The notes: a model not told the origin generated them from the letters alone. DNA of 64,000 bases from DTU013 sp964490975 (GCA_964490975.1 CAZBEQ010000013.1:1-64000); one strand, 5' to 3'. Counted from the first letter of the stretch, positions 27,243 through 36,209 are shown. Made by a program: numbers and translations.

Positions 27243-29414
27243 TCAGTACTTCAGTTCTATTCTGTCGCCGATGACTTCGAAGGAGCCCTTCAGCACAGGA
27301 GTGCCGGTCAGCTTCTGACTCCTTGCGTCAGGCTGGCTTCCGCCGATGTATACTTCAAAGGTGCCGGGCTCCAGTACTGCTTTGCCGTCATTATCTATCA
27401 ACGCCATCTGCCTGGGAGTCAATGTAAATCTGACTTCCTGTTCACAGCCCGGCTCAAGGAATACTTTTCTGATACCGTTCAGCTGCCATCTCGGCACATC
27501 AACACTTGCCTCCACATCCTTAAGATAAAGCTGAACAGTCTCCTCCGCAGCCATTTTGCCGGTGTTCCTCACAATGGCGCTGCATGAGACAGGTTCGCCT
27601 GACCTGATCCTGTCTGTGACCTTGATGCCGCTGTATCCGAACTTTGTATAGCTCAGGCCGTAGCCAAAAGGATAAAGAGCTTCATTTTCCATGTACTTGT
27701 AGGTCCTGTTTTTCATAGAATAGTCGCAGAAATCAGGCAGCTCTTCAGAGGTGGCATAGAATGTGACAGGAAGCCTTCCGGAGGGAACATAATTGCCGAA
27801 CAGTGCCGCTGCTACTGCTTCTCCGCCGCGACCACCAGGATACCATGCCTGAAGGATAGCAGGTACATGTTCGTCAGCCCATTTAACAGCCAATGCGCTT
27901 CCTGCCATAAGCACCAGTATTACAGGCTTGCCTGTTGCGTATACCTTCTCCAGCAATTCCTGCTGCAGTCCCGGCAGGTTAAGATTGATCTTGTCACCGC
28001 CAGCAAACTCGTTTGAGGTATCGCCCTCTTCTCCTTCAAGTGTTGCGTCAAGTCCCATGCACATTACCACAGCATCTGATCTTTCTGCTATTGCAAGCGC
28101 CTCGCTGAAACGGTCTTTGGGTGCAGAGAGGAACGACGTTTTATCTCTGAAAAGAGGACAGCCCAATGAATAATATACCCTTGTTTCTTCACCTACAGCA
28201 GCCCTGATGCCGTCGAGTATTGTGACATATCTGTCTGAGGTGCCGAAATAGTTGCCTTGGAGAGCTTCTCTGCTGTCGGCATTTGGCCCGATGACCGCTA
28301 TAGATTTCAGCTTGTTTCTATCAAGTGGGAGAAGGTTTCCTTCATTTTTCAGTAAAACTATTGTTTTTTTGGCAACCTCAACGGAGAAGTCGCTATGCTC
28401 CTTACAACTGTTGATTTCATATGGGATATTGTTGAATGACACATGCTCCGGGGCGTCGAACATTCCCAGCTTCATTCTTGTAACAAAAAGCCTGATGGCA
28501 GCGCGGTCGATGTCTTCCTCGCTGACCAGCCCTTCGTTGTGTGCAATCATAAGATTTATATACATATTGCCGCAGTTAACGTCACATCCGTTTTTAAGAG
28601 CCATCGATACGGACTCGGGTGCAGTTTTTGTAACCATATGGCCTTCATGGAAATCCTTTATTGCCCAGCAGTCCGATGTCACATGCCCTTTAAAGCCCCA
28701 TTCATCACGAAGTATGTCTGTCAGCAGAGTTTTGCTTCCGCAGCAGGGCTCGCCGTTAGTCCTGTTATACGCACCCATTACAGCTTCCACATCAGCTTCC
28801 TGGACCAGTTCCTTGAATGCTGGCAAATATGTCTCGCGCAAATCTTTTTGTGACACTTCTGCATTAAAGCTGTGTCTTACACTTTCGGGGCCGCTATGGA
28901 CCGCAAAGTGCTTGGCGCAGGCTGCAGACTTCAGATATTTTTTATCATCTCCCTGCATACCTTTGACAAATGCGACTCCCAATCTGCCAGTCAGGTAAGG
29001 ATCCTCTCCATAGGTCTCATGGCCGCGGCCCCACCTGGGATCTCTGAAAATATTTATGTTAGGTGACCAGAAGGTAAGTCCCTTATATATGTCGTGCTCG
29101 CCTCTTCGGACACTCTCGTGGTACTTGGCTCTTCCTTCGGTCGAAATAATATCGGCTATCTTGTACATCATGTCTTCATCAAAGGCTGCTGCCATACCTA
29201 TTGCCTGTGGAAATACAGTTGCAACACCGGCCCTTGCGACTCCGTGCAAAGCTTCACTCCACCAGTTGTATGCCGGCACTCCAAGTCTTGGGATGGCGGG
29301 TGAGCTATGGAGCATCTGTGTTACTTTTTCCTCCAGTGTCATACGGGATACCAGGTCCTTTGCGCGTTCTTCAAAGCTAATGCTCTCATCCAGGTAAGCT
29401 GGTCTGTTTTCCAT
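27243..29414 (-). CDS. GH3 beta-xylosidase / beta-glucosidase
   Basis: The 723-residue enzyme has the GH3 N-terminal barrel with KHFAVHSGPE and the nucleophile Asp248 in VTSDCW, the alpha/beta sandwich domain (about 365-560) and a C-terminal FN3-like domain (about 610-700). The segment YNWWSEALHGVAR (residues 49-61) and RDPRWGRGHETYGEDPYL are typical of the xylosidase/arabinosidase branch, so xylo-oligosaccharides are the more likely substrate. No signal peptide. It is monocistronic on the minus strand with GGAGGT before its ATG. Together with GH39 and GH43 it would finish xylan breakdown in the cytoplasm. Confidence 0.93.
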   Translation of the reverse strand: MENRPAYLDESISFEERAKDLVSRMTLEEKVTQMLHSSPAIPRLGVPAYNWWSEALHGVARAGVATVFPQAIGMAAAFDEDMMYKIADIISTEGRAKYHESVRRGEHDIYKGLTFWSPNINIFRDPRWGRGHETYGEDPYLTGRLGVAFVKGMQGDDKKYLKSAACAKHFAVHSGPESVRHSFNAEVSQKDLRETYLPAFKELVQEADVEAVMGAYNRTNGEPCCGSKTLLTDILRDEWGFKGHVTSDCWAIKDFHEGHMVTKTAPESVSMALKNGCDVNCGNMYINLMIAHNEGLVSEEDIDRAAIRLFVTRMKLGMFDAPEHVSFNNIPYEINSCKEHSDFSVEVAKKTIVLLKNEGNLLPLDRNKLKSIAVIGPNADSREALQGNYFGTSDRYVTILDGIRAAVGEETRVYYSLGCPLFRDKTSFLSAPKDRFSEALAIAERSDAVVMCMGLDATLEGEEGDTSNEFAGGDKINLNLPGLQQELLEKVYATGKPVILVLMAGSALAVKWADEHVPAILQAWYPGGRGGEAVAAALFGNYVPSGRLPVTFYATSEELPDFCDYSMKNRTYKYMENEALYPFGYGLSYTKFGYSGIKVTDRIRSGEPVSCSAIVRNTGKMAAEETVQLYLKDVEASVDVPRWQLNGIRKVFLEPGCEQEVRFTLTPRQMALIDNDGKAVLEPGTFEVYIGGSQPDARSQKLTGTPVLKGSFEVIGDRIELKY

Positions 29415-29656
29415 AATTGATTACCTCCTTTTATGATGGACTATGACATATTATAATCTTGTTCAGCCGATTAAATCAGGCTGAAAAAGTTGAGTTACTA
29501 CTCTTAACACAATACTATCCTTTTTTTAACCACAGGTCATATCAATTCTTGCTGTCCATTGTTCACATTTTGTCCGACGGCAGTAATCGGGCAATACAGT
29601 AAATCATACTAATATGTTATAATATTAGTTACTAAATTAGGGGGGGCAGATCTAAC

Positions 29657-30469
29657 ATGGTTGATAAAATAAGTACTTTATCAATAGTTTTCATGGCTGT
29701 TTCAACCGGACTCTCAATATTGGTGCCGATAGCTGCCATCGTTGTTATGGGTATTAAGAAAAGGATGAACTGGAAGGCCATGATTCTGGGGACAACACTT
29801 TTTTTAGTATTTGTAATGATATTGGAATCGATTCTGCACAATGTTGTACTTGGCACAGATCCTTCAAAGTCTGTGATATATCAGAGTCCATGGCTGTATA
29901 TGTTATATGTCGGTTTTGCAGCCGGTATTTTCGAAGAGACAGCCAGATTGCTTTGCTTTAAGTTCATATTAAAGACCGGAGATAATGAAAGCATTGATAC
30001 CGGTATTTCTTACGGACTTGGGCATGGTGGTATCGAATCGATATTCATAGGCGGCCTTGCTACAGTGTCGAATCTTATAATGTCATCCATGTACAATTCC
30101 GGGATTCTTAGCAGCGTAACAGCCAGATTGAACGGTGAACAGCTTAGCGGTTTTAATCAGGGCATGGATATCCTCAGGAACACTCCACCGGATTATTTCC
30201 TGCTATCAGGTATCGAAAGGATGGCGGCACTTGTATTGCAGATATCACTGTCGCTGTTTGTACTTAAGGCAGTAACGGATAAAAAGTGGAAGTATTTCAT
30301 ATATGCAATTCTGATACACGCCGGGATCGATATGTTTGCAGCTTTATACCAGAGAGGGGTCATCGCAGATATCTATATAATGGAGGGCATACTGCTTGCA
30401 GGCGCTTCGGCTACCGCATATTTTGCATTCAGGCACTTGGGTTGGAATAAGGTGCAAATGTCGGACTGA
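29657..30469 (+). CDS. YhfC-family intramembrane protease
   Basis: The 270-residue polytopic membrane protein has about seven to eight hydrophobic segments. The motif EETAR (Glu93-Glu94...Arg97), His123 in GLGHGGIES and a late HAGID histidine match the YhfC/PrsW-like glutamic intramembrane protease group, related to CAAX-type enzymes. Function in Clostridia is unknown; processing of anti-sigma factors or peptides is the usual inference. A G-rich ribosome site (AGGGGGGG) precedes the ATG. Single gene with a hairpin terminator. Confidence 0.85.
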   Translation: MVDKISTLSIVFMAVSTGLSILVPIAAIVVMGIKKRMNWKAMILGTTLFLVFVMILESILHNVVLGTDPSKSVIYQSPWLYMLYVGFAAGIFEETARLLCFKFILKTGDNESIDTGISYGLGHGGIESIFIGGLATVSNLIMSSMYNSGILSSVTARLNGEQLSGFNQGMDILRNTPPDYFLLSGIERMAALVLQISLSLFVLKAVTDKKWKYFIYAILIHAGIDMFAALYQRGVIADIYIMEGILLAGASATAYFAFRHLGWNKVQMSD

Positions 30470-30475
30470 TCTTGG

Positions 30476-30502
30476 TATTGCAAATTTTACTTATTTGCAA
30501 TA
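30476..30502 (+). terminator. Hairpin after the YhfC-family gene
   Basis: TATTGCAAAT and ATTTGCAATA form a perfect 10-bp stem with a 7-base loop, 7 bp after the stop codon, followed by TTATATTT. Confidence 0.65.
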
Positions 30503-30578
30503 TTATATTTCACATATATCATGCTCTGATTTCTATATAATAAAATGAGCTGAACCGATCCTGAAAGGTGGATAATCG

Positions 30579-31496
30579 ATGCCCATTAGAATACCCAACA
30601 GTTTACCGGCTGCAGAGGTCTTGACCGGTGAGAATATATTCATAATGAACGAGGAAAGAGCTGAAAGGCAGGATATAAGGCCTCTTAGCATAGTACTGCT
30701 CAACCTGATGCCAACTAAAATAGCTACGGAGACCCAACTGCTCAGACTTATCGGCAATTCGTCATTGCAGGTGGATGTTACTTTTTTGCATCCTGAGACA
30801 CATCAATCAAAAAATACTCCTCAGGAGCATCTAATGAAATTTTACAATACATTCAATGATATAAGGCATAAAAAGTTTGACGGACTGATTATAACAGGCG
30901 CTCCTGTAGAGCAGATGCCATTTGAAGCTGTGAATTACTGGGGTGAACTGAAGGAAATAATGGACTGGAGCCTGCATAATGTTTATTCCACCTTCCATAT
31001 TTGCTGGGGCGCGCAGGCCGGTTTGTACCATCATTATGGGATCGACAAGTATCCTATGGATGAAAAGCTATCCGGAATATATGAACACAGGGTCACTAAA
31101 CAAAATGTGATGCTGATGCGTGGATTCGATGAGAGATTCTATGCTCCGCACTCCAGACATACAGAGATAAGGAAGGAAGATATCGACAAGGTTCCTGAAC
31201 TCCAGATACTGTCGGAGTCCGATGAAGCGGGGGTATACATAGTTTCTGCGCTCAAAGGCAGACAAATTTTTGTGACAGGCCATTCCGAATATGATCCGTT
31301 GACGCTGAAGGATGAATATGACAGGGATGTCGGCAAGGGTCTGGGACCCAATATTCCAAAGAACTATTTCACTGAGGATGACCCTGGCAAACCGCCAATC
31401 GTGAGATGGAGGGCGCATGGGAATCTGTTGTACGCAAACTGGCTCAACTACTACGTATATCAGGAGACACCATTTGACCTTAACGAAATTGAATAG
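30579..31496 (+). CDS. metA: Homoserine O-acetyltransferase, MetA type
   Basis: The 305-residue MetA-family enzyme acylates homoserine in the first committed step of methionine synthesis. The catalytic Cys142 (HICWGAQAG), His235 and Glu237 (TGHSEYD) are in standard places. Residue 111 is Glu (TGAPVE), which in this family marks acetyl-CoA use; Gly there marks succinyl-CoA. The product would be O-acetylhomoserine, which the MetY encoded at 48540-49832 uses. AAAGGTGG precedes the ATG. No SAM riboswitch or T-box is visible in the 109-bp leader. Followed by a clear hairpin. Confidence 0.96.
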   Translation: MPIRIPNSLPAAEVLTGENIFIMNEERAERQDIRPLSIVLLNLMPTKIATETQLLRLIGNSSLQVDVTFLHPETHQSKNTPQEHLMKFYNTFNDIRHKKFDGLIITGAPVEQMPFEAVNYWGELKEIMDWSLHNVYSTFHICWGAQAGLYHHYGIDKYPMDEKLSGIYEHRVTKQNVMLMRGFDERFYAPHSRHTEIRKEDIDKVPELQILSESDEAGVYIVSALKGRQIFVTGHSEYDPLTLKDEYDRDVGKGLGPNIPKNYFTEDDPGKPPIVRWRAHGNLLYANWLNYYVYQETPFDLNEIE

Positions 31497-31510
31497 CACC
31501 AAGCAAAATC

Positions 31511-31554
31511 AATAGAGGGCAAAATAAAAGGACAACGTATAGTTGCCCTCTATT
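31511..31554. terminator. Terminator between metA and the convergent membrane-protein gene
   Basis: AATAGAGGGCAA and TTGCCCTCTATT form a perfect 12-bp stem, 14 bp after the metA stop. Genes converge on it, so it may serve both strands. Confidence 0.75.
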
Positions 31555-31582
31555 GTATTCTTTGTATGTAATAATCCTTTAA

Positions 31583-31993
31583 TTAACCGTTTATGTTTAT
31601 ATTCGAAGAGCCAACCATAGTCTTTCTCAGTACCAGATAGCCGAGTCCGCCGAAGATTGCTACTCTGAACAGGCTCCACCAGGACAGATAGTGATATTTG
31701 CCTATCAAGTCAATGAGCAAACTGATAAAACAGAGTCCGCCGTATCCAAGCAATCCTATATAAAGGAATTGCTCCTTCAAGCTTGCGTATGTCAATAACA
31801 GTCCTAGAATAAATACCCAGTATGAAAGTGCGCTGAAAAAACCGCCTAATGAAATACCGAGGGTGTCGTTCAGGAATATTAGCACTAATCCCGCAAACAT
31901 AATAATAATGTCAAGGGGCAGTAGTAATTTAAAAAACTTGCATGTGCTGAAGAAGCTGCGAAGCTCATTGCTGATGTTCACATAAGTGTTCAT
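31583..31993 (-). CDS. Hypothetical four-helix membrane protein
   Basis: The 136-residue product has four strongly hydrophobic segments (about residues 22-42, 52-72, 75-95 and 107-123) and an N-terminal charged stretch. No family recognised. The ATG has GAGGGG at a usable distance. It is a lone gene convergent with metA. Probably real because of its clean membrane pattern and ribosome site. Confidence 0.65.
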   Translation of the reverse strand: MNTYVNISNELRSFFSTCKFFKLLLPLDIIIMFAGLVLIFLNDTLGISLGGFFSALSYWVFILGLLLTYASLKEQFLYIGLLGYGGLCFISLLIDLIGKYHYLSWWSLFRVAIFGGLGYLVLRKTMVGSSNINING

Positions 31994-32143
31994 GATTATC
32001 CCCTCCGAATTGTTTATAGTCGGTTCAAATACTAAATACTGTATTTGGTGACCATTTATATTATATTGGATTATTCAATATTTAGCAATTATATTATATA
32101 ATTATGTTTGTAGAAAATTAAGCTTTAGGAGGACAAGGCAACA

Positions 32144-34498
32144 ATGAAATACGGATATTTTGATGAAGGCGCAAGGGAATACGTTGTTACCAGACCTGAT
32201 ACTCCGACTCCCTGGATCAACTATATCGGCAGTGGGAAATATGGGGGAATAGTCTCAAATACAGGCGGTGGCTACAGTTTTCATAAGGATCCTCAAAACA
32301 GGAGGATAACCAGATACCGCTATAACAGCATACCGATGGACAGGCCCGGAAGATACATATATATCAGGGATGCTGCAACGGGTGAATACTGGAACCCGGG
32401 GTTCCAGCCGTCTGCGACAAAGCTCGACAGCTACAGCTGCAGGCACGGTATGGGATATACGGTGCTTGAGGGAGAATATAAGAGAGTCGCAGCAAGTGTG
32501 ACATATTTTGTGCCTGATGACAGGGATTTTGAAATCTGGCTGCTCAAAGTACGTAATCTGTCCAGTGTGACTAAAAAGCTTCAAATGTTCAGCTATGCCG
32601 AATTCTGCTTCTGGGATGCCATAATGGACCAGCAGAACGTGGACTGGGTACAGCAGATCAACCAAGGCCGCTATGACAATGGCATAATCACCTGGTATCC
32701 GCATTATATCAGCAATAATGCATCATTCTTTGCTACAGGGGCTGAAGTAGCAAGTTTCGATACAAACCTTGAATCCTTTATCGGCAAATATCATTCCGAA
32801 GCAAATCCTATTGCGGTAGAGCAGGGTGCATGCTCGAATTCCATATCCTTCAGGACAAATGGTGTTGGAGCTTTCTGCAACGAGATCGTGCTGGAAGGCG
32901 GAGAGTTCAGGGATTTAGTATTTATATTGGGCTATTCGGAAAACAAATCAGATATCAGGAAGGATATTGAGCCGTATCTGGACCCCAAAGAGGCAGGACA
33001 AGCTCTTGAACGGCTAAATAAATACTGGGAGGAATACACAGGAAAACTGCATGTTGAAACTCCCGACCGCGATATGAATCTCTTTGTTAACATGTGGAAT
33101 CAGTATCAGTGCAAGACGACCTTCAACTGGTCACGGTTTGTCTCACTTTACCAGCTTGGTCTTGGAAGGGGTATGGGGATAAGAGATAGCGCCCAGGATA
33201 CACTCGGCGTAATGCATACGATACCTGAACAGGCAAAAGACCTGATCATCAAGCTTCTGAAGTGCCAGTATACTGACGGTCGCGCATATCACCTGTTCTT
33301 CCCGCTTACCGGAGAAGGCGGCGTAGGAGATGCTCCTGTCAAAAAGTTTGACTGGTATTCGGATGATCATCTTTGGCTGATACTTGCTGTAAATGCATAT
33401 GTCAAAGAGACCGGCGATTTTGCATTCCTTGACAGTGAAGTGCTTTATAATGATAAAAAGACGGCTGCAACGGTTTGGGAGCATCTAATAAAGGCACTTG
33501 ATTTTACGGACTGCTGGAAGGGACCGCATAATATTGCACTGGCAGGCCGTGCCGACTGGAATGATACGCTGAATCTGGATACCGGCAAGGGGGTCGCCGA
33601 AAGCGTATTTACCTCTATGCTATTCTGCAGAGCTGCCATTGAAATGACAGAGCTTGCTCAATACCTTGGCAAAAAGGATGATGAGGTCAAGTTCGACAGT
33701 ATGCTCATACAGATGAAAAATGCCATAAATGAGACCTGCTGGGATGGTGAATGGTACAAGAGGGCCTTTGATGATGAGAGCAGGCCGCTGGGCTCTAAGG
33801 AAAGCGCCTTCGGAAAGATATTTATCAACTCCCAGTCATGGGCAGTCCTTGGCAAGGTTTGCGATGAGGAGCGTACCCGCATATGCCTTGATTCTGTGAA
33901 CAAATACCTTAACACTGAATACGGTATAGTAACTATGTATCCTTCATATACACAGCACGATGATACAAAGGGTGGTATTACGACATATCCACCGGGAGCC
34001 AAGGAAAATGGCGGTATATTCTGTCATACGAATCCATGGGTGATGATAGCCGAGATAATGGCCGGCAATGGCAACAGGGCATTTGAGTACTATAGACAGA
34101 TATTGCCTGCAAGGCGCAATAATGATGCGGACCATTTTGAGGTGGAGCCGTATGTGTATCCACAGAATATCCTGGGCAAGGAGCATCCGCAGTTTGGCAT
34201 AGGCAGGAATTCATGGCTCAGTGGTACGGCAGCCTGGAATATGGTTGCGTCCAGCCAGTATATTTTGGGCATCAGGCCCGGCTATGACTGCCTGCTGGTG
34301 GAACCCTGCATTCCATCCTCCTGGGACGGTTTCAGAGCTGTGAGGATATTCCGCGGAGCCGAGTACAATATCGAAGTCAAGAATCCTTCGCATGTTTGCA
34401 GCGGTGTTAAGAAGATCACGTTGAATGGCAATGTTGTTGAAAAGATAAATGTTCAGCCTGAAGGCAGCAAGTCGTACGTTGTTGTTGAACTTGGCTGA
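32144..34498 (+). CDS. GH94 glycoside phosphorylase, probably cellobiose phosphorylase
   Basis: The 784-residue enzyme splits a beta-glucosidic disaccharide with phosphate, giving glucose 1-phosphate and a sugar, which saves ATP. Family marks are MKYGYFDEGAREYVVTRPDT at the start, WINYIGSGKYGGIVSNTGGG, and the catalytic acid Asp474 in ADWNDTL; RDSAQD and the CHTNPW region build the phosphate and sugar sites. Similarity to clostridial cellobiose phosphorylases at the N-terminus favours cellobiose, but chitobiose and other GH94 activities look alike. Cytoplasmic. AGGAGG precedes the ATG. A 208-bp tandem repeat begins 2 bp after the stop. Confidence 0.92.
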   Translation: MKYGYFDEGAREYVVTRPDTPTPWINYIGSGKYGGIVSNTGGGYSFHKDPQNRRITRYRYNSIPMDRPGRYIYIRDAATGEYWNPGFQPSATKLDSYSCRHGMGYTVLEGEYKRVAASVTYFVPDDRDFEIWLLKVRNLSSVTKKLQMFSYAEFCFWDAIMDQQNVDWVQQINQGRYDNGIITWYPHYISNNASFFATGAEVASFDTNLESFIGKYHSEANPIAVEQGACSNSISFRTNGVGAFCNEIVLEGGEFRDLVFILGYSENKSDIRKDIEPYLDPKEAGQALERLNKYWEEYTGKLHVETPDRDMNLFVNMWNQYQCKTTFNWSRFVSLYQLGLGRGMGIRDSAQDTLGVMHTIPEQAKDLIIKLLKCQYTDGRAYHLFFPLTGEGGVGDAPVKKFDWYSDDHLWLILAVNAYVKETGDFAFLDSEVLYNDKKTAATVWEHLIKALDFTDCWKGPHNIALAGRADWNDTLNLDTGKGVAESVFTSMLFCRAAIEMTELAQYLGKKDDEVKFDSMLIQMKNAINETCWDGEWYKRAFDDESRPLGSKESAFGKIFINSQSWAVLGKVCDEERTRICLDSVNKYLNTEYGIVTMYPSYTQHDDTKGGITTYPPGAKENGGIFCHTNPWVMIAEIMAGNGNRAFEYYRQILPARRNNDADHFEVEPYVYPQNILGKEHPQFGIGRNSWLSGTAAWNMVASSQYILGIRPGYDCLLVEPCIPSSWDGFRAVRIFRGAEYNIEVKNPSHVCSGVKKITLNGNVVEKINVQPEGSKSYVVVELG

Positions 34499-34500
34499 TC

Positions 34501-35144
34501 CACAAACGGCGCTGTCAGCCTTTTAAGTCAGTTGATGCAAGGACTGCCGGCGCCATTTATTCCGGCTGTGTTTCCAAGCACCAGCTGCAGTGTGCCTATT
34601 TACATACGACCAAGCTTGCAATTAGAGGTCATGTCTCACGGGTATTGCAGCTGCTCCCAACTAACTGTTTGCGTAGCAGAAGGGCGTTGAAGCAGGAAAC
34701 GCAGCCTCCACAAACGGCGCTGTCAGCCCCGATAGTCAGTTGATGCAAGGGCTGCCGGCGCCATTTATTCCGGCTGTGTTTCCAAGCACCAGCTGCAGTG
34801 TGCCTATTTACATACGACCAAGCTTGCAATTAGAGGTCATGTCTCACGGGTATTGCAGCTGCTCCCAACTAACTGTTTGCGTAGCAGAAGGGCGTTGAAG
34901 CAGGAAACGCAGCCTCCACAAACGGCGCTGTCAGCCCCGATAGTCAGTTGATGCAAGGGCTGCCGGCGCCATTTATTCCGGCTGTGTTTCCAAGCACCAG
35001 CTGCAGTGTGCCTATTTACATACGACCAAGCTTGCAATTAGAGGTCATGTCTCACGGGTATTGCAGCTGCTCCCAACTAACTGTTTGCGTAGCAGAAGGG
35101 TGTTGAAGCAGGAAACGCAGCCTCCACAAACGGCGCTGTCAGCC
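34501..35144. repeat. 208-bp tandem repeat, three full copies and a partial fourth
   Basis: Copies start at 34501, 34709, 34917 and 35125 with exactly 208 bp between equivalent points. Copies two and three differ from each other at very few positions (one seen at the GGGCG/GGGTG near each 3' end); copy one differs more in its first 40 bp. Each copy contains GGCGC and GCGCC arms about 40 bp apart and AGCTGCAG/CAGCTGCT segments, so it can fold. It begins 2 bp after the GH94 stop. Two identical 66-codon minus-strand frames inside reflect the repeat. The rest of the 822-bp gap to 35320 is the leader of the zinc-ribbon gene. Confidence 0.97.
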
Positions 35145-35320
35145 TCTGCTGATGCAAAATTAGTTGATAGAATGAAAAAAATAGCGAAATAGCTTGATTA
35201 GTTGATTTTTGTGTAATATAATGTAAATGTTTGGTTTACTAGCAAATGCTTTGTGACCAAAGCCAAGTATTTACTGCGTCAGCAGATATTACTAATCTTT
35301 CTAAAGCGAGGGGACCATAA

Positions 35321-35602
35321 ATGTTCGAAGACAAAACGTTAGTATGCAAGGATTGTGGGCAGGAATTCGTATTTACCGCAGGTGAGCAGGAGTTTTATGC
35401 AAGCAGGGGTTTTCAGAATGAACCCGGAAGATGCAAGGAGTGCAGGTCGTCAAGGAAGTCCTCGTATGGCAGAGATGGTGCCAAGAGAGAAAGAGAAATG
35501 TATGATGCAGTCTGCGCGCAGTGTGGAAAACCGACCAAGGTTCCTTTCAAACCGCGTTTGGATAAACCGGTCTATTGTAGCGAGTGCTTTTCAAATCGCT
35601 AA
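35321..35602 (+). CDS. Zinc-ribbon domain protein, double CxxC pair type
   Basis: The 93-residue protein has two zinc ribbons: CKDC with CKEC (residues 9-12 and 38-41) and CAQC with CSEC (about 66-69 and 86-89), separated by a basic hinge rich in Arg, Lys and Ser. The pattern, with VPFKPRLDKPVYCSECF at the end, matches a small family common in Clostridia and candidate phyla with no assigned function; nucleic-acid binding is plausible. GAGGGG precedes the ATG. It sits between a 208-bp repeat and a DnaA-box cluster. Confidence 0.85.
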   Translation: MFEDKTLVCKDCGQEFVFTAGEQEFYASRGFQNEPGRCKECRSSRKSSYGRDGAKREREMYDAVCAQCGKPTKVPFKPRLDKPVYCSECFSNR

Positions 35603-35634
35603 TCCGGCTTAGAAGACAATTACAAATTATTTTT

Positions 35635-35713
35635 AGCCCTGTGTATAACTTATACAGGGCTAGATTTGTGTGTGCCCGCAAGCCTTATTTCTCAGACCTT
35701 GCGGGCTTTTTAA
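35635..35713 (+). terminator. Two hairpins after the zinc-ribbon gene
   Basis: The first is AGCCCTGT/ACAGGGCT (35635-35661). The second, GCCCGCAAG/CTTGCGGGC (35674-35706) followed by TTTTTAA, is a classical rho-independent terminator. Confidence 0.85.
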
Positions 35714-35816
35714 TCCACACGGTGACAACGCGTTTCCGAGGTTTCTGAGTAAGGTTTTCCACAAGTCTGAAGGGCGTAATTAAAGGTTATTCACAGGTTT
35801 ATCAACATTATCCACA
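35711..35816 (+). other. Cluster of five DnaA-box-like sequences
   Basis: Matches to TTATNCACA, all on the same strand: TTATTCACA at 35787-35795 and TTATCCACA at 35808-35816 are perfect; TAATCCACA at 35711, TTTTCCACA at 35755 and TTATCAACA at 35799 have one mismatch each. They occupy about 105 bp and are followed 6 bp later by a 30-bp palindrome. No dnaA, dnaN or plasmid replication gene is within the window. Confidence 0.65.
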
Positions 35817-35821
35817 GGACA

Positions 35822-35851
35822 ATATACACAAAACACATGTTTTGTGTATAT
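35822..35851. repeat. 30-bp palindrome next to the DnaA boxes
   Basis: ATATACACAAAACA and its exact inverse TGTTTTGTGTATAT are separated by two bases. Arms are 14 bp and perfect. It is followed by GTACTCCCGCC and AGGTGGGG (35858-35890), which resemble the end region of an IS605-type element, so the palindrome could be either a binding site or part of that relic. Confidence 0.85.
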
Positions 35852-36004
35852 CGTGACGTACTCCCGCCGCCTATAGAGGTGGGGTTCCGTAGAGCTTTCA
35901 GCGATAAGTTAAAAAATCCTTTTAATATAACCTGGTTGTGGTCTGCCAACTGCAACTAGAATCCAAGTATATGTGGAACATCCTTTGCCTGAATAAATAT
36001 AATA

Positions 36005-36142
36005 GCGCACTACTCATTATTGCAACTTAAGAACGGGATTTCACTAAAAGATGGCCTTTTGTATACATAAAACGGTTAAAATATGGATTATTCTTCGTAA
36101 TGATCCGTAATTTCGTCCTTTAATTGCAAAAACGGGTAGCGC
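36005..36142. mobile_element. 138-bp MITE-like element
   Basis: The right arm inverted reads GCGCTACCCGTTTTTGCAAT and matches the left arm in about 23 of 29 positions with a 2-base insertion. The arms and the ATGGATTATTC interior are related to the element at 45349-45490. It lies between the DnaA-box region and the TnpB remnant in the 606-bp gap 35603-36209. Confidence 0.75.
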
Positions 36143-36209
36143 GATCAAATCCGAACCTGCCATTGCTTCCTTTCCAGATCCTCCATACGGTCAACTAACA
36201 ATAATCCTT

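Noticed and set aside
28252..28998. 248-codon plus-strand frame opposite the GH3 gene
   Set aside because: It is the antisense of a clear GH3 enzyme; composition is Ser/Leu-rich and shows no family. Several similar long antisense frames (10643-11251, 23585-24307, 46551-47276, 60155-60694) were left out for the same reason.
30470..30578. SAM riboswitch or T-box before metA
   Set aside because: The 109-bp leader is too short and contains only the terminator of the previous gene. The metY leader (48359-48539) was also examined and holds an inverted-repeat element, not an S-box.
34629..35037. Two identical 66-codon minus-strand frames
   Set aside because: They are open only because of the 208-bp repeat; no ribosome site and no recognisable protein.
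34501..35144. CRISPR array
   Set aside because: The repeats are long and contiguous with no unique spacers, and there are no cas genes. The same holds for all short tandem arrays here.
35711..35851. Chromosomal oriC
   Set aside because: Neither dnaA/dnaN/rpmH nor gid/mnm neighbours are present and there is no gene-orientation switch. Kept only as a DnaA-box cluster.
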